Assembly: GCA_016124445.1 (NCBI GenBank)
Contig: WGNR01000007.1
Location: 1-47,238 of the forward strand
Direction of reading: 5' to 3'
Length of the DNA stretch: 47,238 nt
Source: a bacterium
Lineage (GTDB): Bacteria; Planctomycetota; Planctomycetia; Pirellulales; Pirellulaceae
The notes under the pieces were generated by a model. That model was given only the letters and a program-made list of their open reading frames with translations. It made no database searches and was not told the DNA's origin. Position numbers and translations under genes: made by a program. Below are positions 1 through 8,078 of this stretch, piece by piece (the stretch's first letter is position 1; each line of letters begins with the position of its first letter).

Positions 1-126
1 CCACCACTCGAGGTCGAACCACCACTCGAGGTCGAACCACCACTCGAGGTCGAACCACCACTCGAGGTCGAACCACCACTCGAGGTCGAACCACCACTCG
101 AGGTCGAACCACCACTCGAGGTCGAT
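1..126. repeat. 18-bp tandem repeat, 7 copies
   Basis: Seven head-to-tail copies of an 18-bp unit (CCACCACTCGAGGTCGAA) fill the left edge. Six are identical and the seventh differs only at its last base, so the array is young or homogenised. It is cut by the window edge and probably continues. On the minus strand it is in frame with the secreted-protein gene ending at 509, where each unit encodes Ser-Thr-Ser-Ser-Gly-Gly, a flexible hydrophilic linker. The plus strand also reads open here (PPLEVE repeats, stop at 139-141), but the minus reading has a recognisable protein upstream of the repeat. Confidence 0.95.
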
Positions 127-509
127 TCACCTTCCAGCTGAAGTGTGCTTTGCAGGTCCGCACTAGTGGGGGGGACACTTAAAGCTAAAGGTTCAATTTT
201 CCCATGCTCTGATTGTGGTACCGCGGACTCCGAAGCGACCTGGTCATGATCGATTTGATCAAAAAGGTCCGAAATTGACTCCATTCCGGAGTTCGATTGA
301 GTTGGGTCCTGTGAATTACTTTCACCCCCAGATGTCACGTTCGTGTCGATTGCGGTCGCGAAAATGTCAGCATCCGCAGCCAGTAGGTTTCTGGCTTGAA
401 GTGTCTCCATTCTTAGATTTCGACGCGAACGTTGGCGTTTTTTCGAGCAGCCCGAGGAGTTTACAAAGCCATCGATTAAGGACGCCCAAAAAGATTGATC
501 CCGCCACAT
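1..509 (-). CDS. LEPR-XLL-type secreted planctomycete protein, N-terminal part
   Basis: The minus strand is open from 674 to the left edge, with an ATG at 507-509 preceded by a GGGGGA stretch. About 25 residues in comes a basic patch (KKRQRSRR) followed by NLRMETLQARNLLAAD. This matches the planctomycete LEPR-XLL export motif (R-x-MESLExRxLLAAD), which marks the N-terminus of very large secreted or cell-wall proteins. A Ser/Thr/Gln/Glu-rich low-complexity stretch follows, then the STSSGG repeat running off the window. The body of the protein lies outside, so no enzymatic role can be given. In-frame GTG and TTG codons further upstream could give a longer N-terminus; I chose the ATG for its spacing to the GGGGGA and to the motif. 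Confidence 0.8.
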   Translation of the reverse strand, partial: MWRDQSFWASLIDGFVNSSGCSKKRQRSRRNLRMETLQARNLLAADADIFATAIDTNVTSGGESNSQDPTQSNSGMESISDLFDQIDHDQVASESAVPQSEHGKIEPLALSVPPTSADLQSTLQLEGESTSSGGSTSSGGSTSSGGSTSSGGSTSSGGSTSSGGSTSSG

Positions 510-812
510 AAAGAAATCCCCCACGCCTAGCAGATTGTTCAGCCAATAAAACAACGACAAGATGGCTTTTTGCCCAAAGAGTGTTTTAAATTCACTCTGG
601 AGACCGGGATGCCACGTGGGGGATGGCACTGCTGATCCTGGAGGGGTTATAACGGTTGATCGTTCAGACAGCAACTAGCTTTATTATTTTTTAATATTTT
701 CCTTGCTTGGCCCTTTGACTTCTAGGTTCCCTGCCACGTAACAGGTTGCTCAGCTGCCATCGAATCCGAGTCGATGTCGATCTTTTGAGCCCTCAAATTA
801 CTCCTCGCATCT
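510..812. other. Intergenic region between divergent genes
   Basis: About 300 bp separate the minus-strand LEPR-XLL gene from the plus-strand glycosyltransferase. It includes an AT-rich stretch at about 679-705 that could hold divergent promoters, but I see no convincing -35/-10 pair, riboswitch or RNA gene. Confidence 0.5.
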
Positions 813-2123
813 ATGAACAATCCGTCTCGTTTATCAGGCTTGTTTCCCTATACTTTCGTCGTCAACCTTCCGTCACGCGACGACCGCTGGAATGCATTTG
901 TCGACCGCATGAAGGGCCGTTGGCCATTTGGCGAGCTGATTCGTTTTCCTGCAATCAACGGCACGCTCGCGGCGCCACCTTCCTGGTGGAAAGCAGGAAA
1001 CGGTGCCTGGGGCTGCTATCGAAGCCACTACCGAATTCTGGAAGATTGTCTTACCAACAAGATCAATCGCGTCATGATCATGGAAGACGATGCATTTCTC
1101 ACAGAAGGGTTTGAAGATGCGTGCGCGAAATTCTTTCAAAACCTGCCACAAAACTGGGGGATAGTTTATCTGGGCGGGCAACATCTGGAGCACGAGAAGC
1201 GGCTACCTAGAAAGTTGAACGACTGGGTTTATCGACCGTACAACGTCAACCGAACCCATTGTTATGCCGTCCAGGGTAGAGAGTCCCTCCAGTCACTCTA
1301 TGAGCATCTTGGTAGTTTCAACTCCTGGAAAGAAGGACATCACATTGACCATCACTATGGTGAATTTCACAAGAAATGCGCCAATGGGATCTTCGTTCCC
1401 GCCAGATGGCTCGTGGGACAAGCCGAAGGCATGAGTTCGATCACGAACAAGGAGGCTCAGGAGAGCCTATGGCTAGGGGCCGAGCAACTGACAAACGGCA
1501 AAATTGTTCGAACGATGGTTGCCGTACTGGGGTGTTTTCGAGGAGGAACGAGTTGCGTAACCGGGATTCTGTCCCATTTGGGACTTGACCTTGGTACCAA
1601 TTTGATGGAGCCGAACCAAAACAATCCGGATGGATTCTTCGAGGACAATGGCCTGGGAGGTATTTGCCGAAATATCTTCAGGGAACCGTGGCTTGAACGG
1701 CAGCTAGATCCCGTTGACGCCGCCAATCTGCTGCGACGTTGGGCGAGTTTACGTTGCGAATCGGCGGCCAATGAATCCTCCCTTTTGGTGGGCAAACACC
1801 CAATTCTTTGCATGCTTGGGGCTGAATTGGAAACGGCATGGAATTCTCCCAAAATTCTGGCCGTTGATCGGCCGGTAGAAGATTCAATTAAATCTTTGAA
1901 AAAGGCAAACTGGGGATGGTCGCTTGAAGCGATTGAATACGTGATTCCGAAGATGCTCGAAAAACGTGATTCTTACTTGTCCAATACTCCGTTAGATTGC
2001 CTGCGAATTGACTTCGATCGGCTGCGGGCCGAACCAGCTGTCGTCATTGACGAGATATGCCAATTCCTCGGACATGTCCCCAGTGATGATGCTCGACAAG
2101 CAGCGATTGAATTCGTCCGATAA
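813..2123 (+). CDS. GT25-like glycosyltransferase fused to a sulfotransferase-like domain
   Basis: The 436-residue protein has two parts. Residues about 12-200 resemble family 25 (LPS-type) glycosyltransferases: an opening beta strand FVVNLPSRDDRW, then a GCYRSHYRIL helix and the acidic MIMEDDAF motif (EDD at 91-93), expected to bind the metal and sugar nucleotide. From about residue 235, VAVLGCFRGGTSCVTGILS resembles the 5'-phosphosulfate-binding loop of PAPS-dependent sulfotransferases, with FFED and a late AVDRPVEDSIKS segment also fitting. The likely role is making or decorating a surface glycan, joining sugar transfer and sulfation in one chain. Neighbouring glycosyltransferase genes agree. 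The ATG at 813 has no strong Shine-Dalgarno. The sulfotransferase call is weaker than the GT25 call. Confidence 0.7.
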   Translation: MNNPSRLSGLFPYTFVVNLPSRDDRWNAFVDRMKGRWPFGELIRFPAINGTLAAPPSWWKAGNGAWGCYRSHYRILEDCLTNKINRVMIMEDDAFLTEGFEDACAKFFQNLPQNWGIVYLGGQHLEHEKRLPRKLNDWVYRPYNVNRTHCYAVQGRESLQSLYEHLGSFNSWKEGHHIDHHYGEFHKKCANGIFVPARWLVGQAEGMSSITNKEAQESLWLGAEQLTNGKIVRTMVAVLGCFRGGTSCVTGILSHLGLDLGTNLMEPNQNNPDGFFEDNGLGGICRNIFREPWLERQLDPVDAANLLRRWASLRCESAANESSLLVGKHPILCMLGAELETAWNSPKILAVDRPVEDSIKSLKKANWGWSLEAIEYVIPKMLEKRDSYLSNTPLDCLRIDFDRLRAEPAVVIDEICQFLGHVPSDDARQAAIEFVR

Positions 2124-2282
2124 GATTAGAGTTTGCCCATCTAAAACGAGCCCCTTTCCCTTGTAAAAATAAGTCGAAGAAGCAGTGCTGGAATCGGAGC
2201 GAGGCAGAATTCAACGACAAGTTACTAAGCTAAAAGCGAGATTGGTGGCATATCTTTATCTCTCCTGAATACTCTTCGTAGC

Positions 2283-3476
2283 ATGAGCCAAGTCAAAAAA
2301 CGAATATTCGTCGCCCTGTATCATTCCTACTTCGACACTTCCAGTGGTGCTGCAATCGCTTTGCGTGACATGATGGAGGCATTGTCACGTCGAGGATGGG
2401 AAGTCCGTGTTCTGACAGGACCGAGGCTCGACTTTGAAATCCCCAAAGCCAACGACGATCTACTCAAAGAACAGGGCATATCCTCAAAGACCTTTCGGGC
2501 ATCGTTTGCGGACGAACACTTTCGATTGCTCCTGAGCCGCATCGGGGGTATAGATTGTGGTGTTTGGTTACCACAAGACGAGCAAGCCGATCCGAGTGAA
2601 ATAATTGGAAAAGCCTGGCTGTCGTCTTACAAAGAAATATTGAACTCCTGGAACCCAGATATCGTGCTTACCTACGGTGGTTTCTGGATGACCAGGTCAA
2701 TGATGAAATTGGCCAAGCAGGCGGGTGCCAAGACGATGTTTCTTCTCTGCAACTATGCGTACGGTGATGCGACACTCTTCAAAGATGTTGACGTCACGAT
2801 TGTTCGTTCAGATTTCCACGCAGAGTGGTGTCGCCGAAACCTCGGAGTTGATGGAAAACCTCTCTATTCATTGATTCCACCCTCACGTTATTTGTGCGAT
2901 CGAAACTCGCCGCGGCGTTACGTGACGTTCATCAATCCTCAGCAACACAAAGGTGCATACGTGTTTGCGAAGATCGCAGAGGTATTGGGCAGGCGGCGTC
3001 CTGATATTCCGCTGTTGGTCGTTGAAGGCAGGGGGACTGCCGAATGGCTGCAGCGGACTGGCGTTGATTTATCGTCGGCCAATCTTTTTCGTATGAAAAA
3101 CACGCCGGACCCTCGTGATTACTTGAAGGAAACTCGCATTATGCTGGTTCCCTCGGTCTGGCAGGAATCCTTTGGCCGCGTAGCGGCCGAAGCCATGATG
3201 AATGGAATTCCAGTCGTTGGGAGTGACCGAGGTTCACTGCCAGAAGTCATTGGAGAGTGCGGCTTCGCCTTGTCGATTCCAAGTTACATCACACCAAATT
3301 CCAGCGAGGCTCCCACCGAGAAAGAAGTAGCGGGTTGGGTTTCCGCAGTCGAAACGCTTTGGGATGATTCCGAGACGTACGACAAGCTGTCAAAGATGTC
3401 GATCGAACGCTCGAAAAATTGGTCTGAGGAGTCCATTGTGAATCGTTTTGAGGCCCTGGCTATTGGGGATTTTTAG
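2283..3476 (+). CDS. Glycosyltransferase family 4 (GT-B fold)
   Basis: The 397-residue protein looks like a soluble GT4 retaining glycosyltransferase. The N-terminal Rossmann-like half opens with RIFVALYHSYFDTSSGAA followed by LRDMMEALSRRGWEVRVLTG, the usual acceptor-side start with a glycine-rich turn. The C-terminal half holds the family hallmark around residues 288-325: LVPSVWQESFGRVAAEAM, then NGIPVVGSDRGSLPEVIG. The E-x7-E motif binding the nucleotide sugar is in this segment. It begins 159 bp after the preceding glycosyltransferase and lies on the same strand, so both probably act on one surface polysaccharide. Donor and acceptor cannot be told from sequence. Confidence 0.88.
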   Translation: MSQVKKRIFVALYHSYFDTSSGAAIALRDMMEALSRRGWEVRVLTGPRLDFEIPKANDDLLKEQGISSKTFRASFADEHFRLLLSRIGGIDCGVWLPQDEQADPSEIIGKAWLSSYKEILNSWNPDIVLTYGGFWMTRSMMKLAKQAGAKTMFLLCNYAYGDATLFKDVDVTIVRSDFHAEWCRRNLGVDGKPLYSLIPPSRYLCDRNSPRRYVTFINPQQHKGAYVFAKIAEVLGRRRPDIPLLVVEGRGTAEWLQRTGVDLSSANLFRMKNTPDPRDYLKETRIMLVPSVWQESFGRVAAEAMMNGIPVVGSDRGSLPEVIGECGFALSIPSYITPNSSEAPTEKEVAGWVSAVETLWDDSETYDKLSKMSIERSKNWSEESIVNRFEALAIGDF

Positions 3477-3875
3477 CTTGGCTTGGCCCGATTTCACCTC
3501 GCTAATTCGGCAAAAGTTTATCCCACGTAAATCTCCCTCGCTGCCCATAGATACTCTGCTGCTCCACCGTTGCAGGCTGTTGGATTCTGCGATTTCTTAT
3601 CGGTACTGGAGGAGCTAAAGGTAGAGACCCTCTTGCTGGGCGTTGCCTGTGTACGATGTTGTCTAGCCTTCTCTTCGTAGTCTCTCGCCCAATGCCCGCG
3701 CGTCCTCTTCATCGCACTTGTCGCAGCCGTCCGCTCAAGGGAGAAAAATCGGCTCCCCCTTGAAGGTCGCCCCCCAATTTTTCCCCTTGCCCGGTTCGCT
3801 TCGTCCGGCTGCTTGGATCGTGGCCATGAGGCCGCGATGGGCGTGGCCTTCTAAACAAACGAAAAGGAGAAAGAC
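3477..3875. other. Non-coding or decayed stretch
   Basis: About 400 bp between the GT4 gene and a mobile-element gene fragment. Short open frames on both strands have no recognisable protein character. The right half (from about 3720) is C-rich and leads into the strong ribosome-binding site of the next fragment, so it probably belongs to the same decayed element. Confidence 0.4.
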
Positions 3876-3983
3876 ATGTCACAACCCGCACACAAAATCC
3901 GCATTGGCGTCCTGCAAGTCACCATCTGGCGTAACCACGGTGAACGCGGTGCCTGGTACAGCGTCATCCCGACCCGACGGGGC
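3876..3983 (+). pseudogene. Truncated head of a small mobile-element-associated protein
   Basis: A strong Shine-Dalgarno (AAAAGGAGAAAGAC) precedes an ATG encoding [20 protein letters not shown] and then [16 protein letters not shown]. From memory this resembles the start of a small hypothetical protein family common in planctomycete genomes (xIRIGxxxATIWxNxxExGxxYxV). After about residue 36 the reading frame enters sequence that makes sense only as an integrase head on the other strand, so the rest of this gene is missing. The open frame itself runs to 4109, but its last third is the antisense of that integrase fragment. Function unknown. Confidence 0.45.
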
Positions 3984-4165
3984 TTTGCCAATGCGAGTTC
4001 CGCGTCGACTTCCGCCTTCTTGGCTTTCCACTCGACCTCCGCTTTTCGCTTGGCAGCCCGATCGCTCTTCCCCGTACCGCCGTCGAAGCGATACTTCTTA
4101 CCGAGGTAGACGACCTTCCATTTGCCGCGAGTGGCTTCCCAGCGAAGTTGTGGCGTGCGTGACAT
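3984..4165 (-). pseudogene. Truncated N-terminus of a phage-type integrase
   Basis: Reading minus from the ATG at 4163-4165 gives [40 protein letters not shown], then a Lys/Glu-rich helix ([20 protein letters not shown]). This matches the beginning of planctomycete tyrosine recombinases: a short Arm/AP2-like three-strand motif (W-x-VxYxGKxYxF) followed by a charged helix. The core-binding and catalytic domains (R-H-R-Y) are absent because homology ends near 3984, where it meets the head of another gene on the opposite strand. It cannot be a functional recombinase. Confidence 0.5.
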
Positions 4166-4663
4166 CCGAGCTTGGTCCGTTATTCTGTAAGATTTCGTGT
4201 AACAGTGGACCAGGACGTTTTGCAAATCGTTATACAGCAACAACTTACAATCACCCTCGTGTGTTCGGGACGCAATGCGACAGACTTTTTTACATCTTAA
4301 ATCACCATAAACGCTCATTTTACATAATGTTGCGAATCACGAAAATGAACGCAGAGGCCGGATCTTTGCCATTGGTTGAAGCTAACTGCCCCCGAGACAG
4401 AAAACCCTGATTCCAACCATCCGATCCATCTTAGTTGGCCAAAAACCCTTAGGCTTTGCATATGGCCACCCCGAAACCAGTTAAAGACCATTGATTACTG
4501 GCGATCGCCTCACCTCCTCGGGTTAGTACCATATCCTAATTCGATTTGGAGCAAATGGGATTGGTCGACGACTTCCATTCGATTGCTCTTCAAGAGAAAA
4601 TCTTGAAACGTTTCAAAGTGTTCCAAGCGAGTGGTAAGTTGTTAGGCAGCCTCTGTTCGGATT
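4166..4663. other. Intergenic stretch upstream of the GT2 operon
   Basis: About 500 bp with only short, unconvincing open frames on both strands. It should hold the promoter for the GT2-epimerase operon, but no clear element stands out. Part of it is probably the flank of the decayed element at 3.9-4.2 kb. Confidence 0.4.
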
Positions 4664-6148
4664 ATGATGAAGTTGATTCTCGGCATATTTCAATGTATTG
4701 CCATAGGTTATGTCATCCAGCACTACCTAATTACGGCCGCACGAATTCTGCATCTCGGAAAGCGGAAGTGCCATGCCGAATGGACGGAGTCTCTCGACGA
4801 TCTGCCAACAGTGTGCATTCTGGTGCCAGCTCATAACGAACAGGCGGTCCTGGAAACGACGCTAAGGTCACTTCTCAAGATTGAATATCCGAAGGATCGA
4901 GTTCGGATTATTGTTGTGAATGACCATAGTGAGGATCGAACACAAGTGATTGCGGAGGAATTCTCCGATCAATATTCTCACATCGAATGCGTGAACCGGT
5001 ACGAGGGGTCTCGCGGGAAACCGGCTGCTCTCAATGCGGTGCTTGGGACAATTACCGAAGATGTAATCGTTCAATTTGATGCCGACTATTGTGCCGAACC
5101 GACTTTTTTGGAGGATGTGGTCCATCCATTCCAAGACGCATCTGTCGGCCTGGTGATGGGACGAGTGATTCCCGCTAACGTTGACGAGACACTGGTAACG
5201 AGACTCTTGGATTTAGAGAGGGCTGGCGGATATCAAGTTGCCCAGCAAGGGCGGTCACTACTTGGATGGCTCCCGCAATATGGAGGAACGGCCGGTGCCA
5301 TTCGCCGGCAAATGCTGCTGGAATTAAATGGGTGGAGGGAAGACGCCTTTGCTGAAGACACTGATTTGACTTTTCGCGGAATACTGAAGGGCTGGAAAAC
5401 GGTTTATTTGAATCACGCTAGATGCTACGAGCAGGTTCCTACGAATTGGTACGACCGCAAGCGACAAGTCGTGCGATGGGCACGTGGACATAACGAATGT
5501 TTCCTGCGGTACTCGTTGCCAGTATTTTTTTCGCCCCACCTTCCATTGCTTGCGAAACTTGATGCGTTGCTTCTCTTATCAGTCTATCTGTCGCCTTTGT
5601 TACTCATGGCGTCTATCTTGCACCTAGCGATGGAGATCAGTCTGGGAAGTTCGGGAAGTCACCAGTTGTCCTTTCTATTAATTGGAGTGCTATTCTTCGG
5701 GGCAATCGGGAATTTCTCGCTGTTCTATGAGATTTCAATCGCAGTGAGAATTGACGGTGGGTATCGACGTCTCAGGATCATTCCTCTACTTATCTGCACG
5801 TTTTTAGTTAGTGTAATTGCTTCCATTCAGGCGGCTATTCTTCCGCTGTTGGACGTGGTTACACGGCAAAAGAGTCTGTGGATCAAGACGCCGAGAGCCG
5901 GAGATACTCGCTCTCCTGCAAACAGGTGTTGGCAAAAATGGGTCGCCATTGCGATGGTACTAGGTGGAATGCTGGGGGCGATCATTGCCTTTATCGTTCA
6001 AAGTGGCCTGGGAGCCGCAGCCTTCGTGTTTCTGTCGGTTTGTTTGTTAGGCATTTCGTTCGCAGCGGCAATTCGTGAAGGGTTGTGGCCAACGGATTGG
6101 CGTGTATTGATTACCTTGGATGTCGAGACACAAGGTGACCAGACATGA
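4664..6148 (+). CDS. Membrane processive glycosyltransferase, family 2
   Basis: The 494-residue protein resembles the BcsA/NodC/IcaA-type GT2 synthases. An N-terminal membrane segment (LILGIFQCIAIGYVIQHYLI) precedes the GT-A domain: CILVPAHNEQAVLETTLRSL, IIVVNDHSEDRT, the metal-binding DADY, then AEDTDLTFRG, and RQVVRWARGHNECFLRY with the Q-x-x-R-W signature of processive enzymes. At least four hydrophobic segments follow from about residue 300. It should polymerise and perhaps export a beta-linked polysaccharide at the inner membrane. The stop overlaps the start of the next gene (ATGA), a WecB-type epimerase that would supply ManNAc-type precursors. Confidence 0.88.
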   Translation: MMKLILGIFQCIAIGYVIQHYLITAARILHLGKRKCHAEWTESLDDLPTVCILVPAHNEQAVLETTLRSLLKIEYPKDRVRIIVVNDHSEDRTQVIAEEFSDQYSHIECVNRYEGSRGKPAALNAVLGTITEDVIVQFDADYCAEPTFLEDVVHPFQDASVGLVMGRVIPANVDETLVTRLLDLERAGGYQVAQQGRSLLGWLPQYGGTAGAIRRQMLLELNGWREDAFAEDTDLTFRGILKGWKTVYLNHARCYEQVPTNWYDRKRQVVRWARGHNECFLRYSLPVFFSPHLPLLAKLDALLLLSVYLSPLLLMASILHLAMEISLGSSGSHQLSFLLIGVLFFGAIGNFSLFYEISIAVRIDGGYRRLRIIPLLICTFLVSVIASIQAAILPLLDVVTRQKSLWIKTPRAGDTRSPANRCWQKWVAIAMVLGGMLGAIIAFIVQSGLGAAAFVFLSVCLLGISFAAAIREGLWPTDWRVLITLDVETQGDQT

Positions 6149-7308
6149 CATCACCTCGGTTTATGCTATCTTGCGGAACACGGCCAGAAATCATCAAAAT
6201 CGCACCAGTTTATCGAGCTCTGCGCGAGAGAAATGCCGAGGTAATCCTGGCGTTTACTGGCCAGCATTGGGAATTGGCGGAGAAGGCATTCCAAGACTTT
6301 GGCCTGAAACCTGACATTCGATTTGAGGCCACCTACCCAGAACAAAACGATCAGCAAAAGCAGCACGGCGCAAGCAACCTTACCTACCTCGGAGCCCGCT
6401 TGTTGACGAATTGCGGCAACATCTTGGATGAGGTACTGCCATCCGTTGTTGTGGTTCAGGGAGACACATCCAGTACGTTAATGATGGCATTGGCTGCATT
6501 CTATCGAAAGATTTCTGTCGCACATGTCGAAGCGGGCTTACGTACCCACCGCCGGTGCGAGCCCTTTCCTGAGGAAACCAACAGAGCCCTGGTTGCTCAA
6601 TTGGCGGAGACGCATTTTGCACCCACGGAACGAGCGCGACAAAACCTTTTGCGTGAGGGGATCGCAGATCAATCTATCTATGTCGTGGGAAATACCGTCA
6701 TCGATGCGATGCAAATCCACGGTGGCCAACTCCCATTAACTCCGAGTGAATCCAGGCTCCAAGATTCGATTTCTCAACGATTGCACGGCAGGCGGCTTAT
6801 CATGGCGACGGGGCATCGGCGGGAGAATCAGCGGTCTGCGATCGGGGAAGTTGCACGACAGATGAGAAGGCTTCTCGACGTGGATGATCGCGTGCTGCTA
6901 GTTTGGCCACTGCATCCCAATCGCGAGATTGTACGCTCGGTCACCAATGCATTCGAAGATCTCCCCTCTGACATGTTCGAGCGTTGTGTGATTGTGCCAT
7001 CAGTCTCGTATGGGCTGATGCAATGGCTGATCAGGCATAGTTGGCTGACGATCACCGATTCCGGGGGTGTATTGGAAGAAGCTACCGCGATTCACCGTCC
7101 GGTATTGGTTTTTAGGAGCAGCACCGAACGCGATGAACTTGTCGAATCGGGTGCGGCCTTCCTCGTGTCGCCAAGTGAGATTGTTGATGCCTATTTACGA
7201 CTCGACCAGGACGAACAAGCCTATACAAGAATGACCAATGCACCTTATCCGTACGGCGAAGGAGACGCCGCGGAACATATTGCGGATGTCCTCTGTGGAA
7301 GAAGGTAA
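6145..7308 (+). CDS. wecB: UDP-N-acetylglucosamine 2-epimerase (non-hydrolysing)
   Basis: The 387-residue protein has the full layout of the non-hydrolysing epimerase that interconverts UDP-GlcNAc and UDP-ManNAc. The opening MLSCGTRPEIIKIAPVYRAL is the family hallmark. VVVQGDTSSTLMMALAAFY, then VAHVEAGLRT, PEETNRALVAQLAETHFAPT and VGNTVIDAM follow in order, with ATGHRRENQ in the second half and SGGVLEEA near the end. The length is normal for the family. It is cytoplasmic and makes a precursor for surface polysaccharide. It overlaps the GT2 gene by four bases and is followed within three bases by a membrane-protein gene, so the three are translationally coupled. Confidence 0.92.
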   Translation: MTSPRFMLSCGTRPEIIKIAPVYRALRERNAEVILAFTGQHWELAEKAFQDFGLKPDIRFEATYPEQNDQQKQHGASNLTYLGARLLTNCGNILDEVLPSVVVVQGDTSSTLMMALAAFYRKISVAHVEAGLRTHRRCEPFPEETNRALVAQLAETHFAPTERARQNLLREGIADQSIYVVGNTVIDAMQIHGGQLPLTPSESRLQDSISQRLHGRRLIMATGHRRENQRSAIGEVARQMRRLLDVDDRVLLVWPLHPNREIVRSVTNAFEDLPSDMFERCVIVPSVSYGLMQWLIRHSWLTITDSGGVLEEATAIHRPVLVFRSSTERDELVESGAAFLVSPSEIVDAYLRLDQDEQAYTRMTNAPYPYGEGDAAEHIADVLCGRR

Positions 7309-7311
7309 AAA

Positions 7312-8037
7312 ATGCTTGAGTCCTTGCCACGCCCTGGCTTTATCAATATCGCAACCTCGTTACTGCTGACTCTTGCAATCACATGTCTGACATGGCTCGT
7401 TTTGCCATGGATTGGCGAGTTGTGGAGTCTTTGTATTACCTGGAGCGAAGAGTCCGTTCCCATGGCTTCCAGCATTGATCATAAAGCCGCAAGTGTCCTA
7501 GGGAGATCCGTTGTCCTAGCAGTGCCGGTTGTCGAATTGCTGCCCCCAAGTAGGATATGGCTATACACGGTTGCGATATATACGGGGGCAACGCTCCTCT
7601 CGATCGCGATGGTACCACAACGATCTTGGGGCGTTTATCTCCCGCTCGCAATCGCAGTGGTTCTCCTCATCGCAATTCAATTAATCGCTTGTTTTTGCGC
7701 AGTCTTTTCCACGCCTGCTTGGAATAGTTCTCTTTACGTGATGAATGGATTGTTGAGTTCACTGCGATTCCTGCTGGTTGTACCATTTGCTCTGTGGGCG
7801 ACGTATGGAATATGGGCCGGGAGTTGGCGACGGCTAGTTGGGGCTCAACTAATTGCGTGCTGGTTCCTGGCGGTGTTTCCGCCGTTTCAATATTTGTCTC
7901 ACCTACTTTTAATTCGGGCAGGAAGTACCCTGTTTCTGCCGGTGGTGCACATTCTATTGGGGTCGTTCCTACAAGTAAGCGTGCTCATTGCCATTTATGG
8001 ATATGCCGTGAGTTGGCAACCAAAAGACGGGCAGTAA
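7312..8037 (+). CDS. Polytopic membrane protein of unknown function
   Basis: The 241-residue protein is strongly hydrophobic. I count about six likely membrane segments, for example FINIATSLLLTLAITCLTWL near the start, the run from about residue 98 (SWGVYLPLAIAVVLLIAIQL) and VHILLGSFLQVSVLIAIYGY near the end. I do not recognise a family. Its ATG follows the wecB stop by three bases, with AGAAGG in the end of wecB serving as ribosome-binding site, so it is surely the third gene of the polysaccharide operon. It may take part in export or anchoring of the polymer; that is inference from position only. The gene ends convergently 41 bp from the STAND gene. Confidence 0.7.
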   Translation: MLESLPRPGFINIATSLLLTLAITCLTWLVLPWIGELWSLCITWSEESVPMASSIDHKAASVLGRSVVLAVPVVELLPPSRIWLYTVAIYTGATLLSIAMVPQRSWGVYLPLAIAVVLLIAIQLIACFCAVFSTPAWNSSLYVMNGLLSSLRFLLVVPFALWATYGIWAGSWRRLVGAQLIACWFLAVFPPFQYLSHLLLIRAGSTLFLPVVHILLGSFLQVSVLIAIYGYAVSWQPKDGQ

Positions 8038-8078
8038 TAAACGGAGTCGAAGTGTCGCTGTGGAGTGACCAACACGAC

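Noticed and set aside
1..141. Plus-strand tail of a PPLEVE-repeat protein ending at 139-141
   Set aside because: The frame is open, but only because the repeat lacks stops on this strand; the minus strand has a proper protein start and motif in frame with the repeat.
215..511. 98-residue plus-strand open frame
   Set aside because: It is antisense to the LEPR-XLL gene, whose minus-strand translation carries a recognisable export motif; the plus product has none.
3718..4410. 230-residue plus-strand open frame
   Set aside because: Arg/Ser/Pro-rich product without domains, crossing two element fragments on both strands; a chance frame in C-rich DNA.
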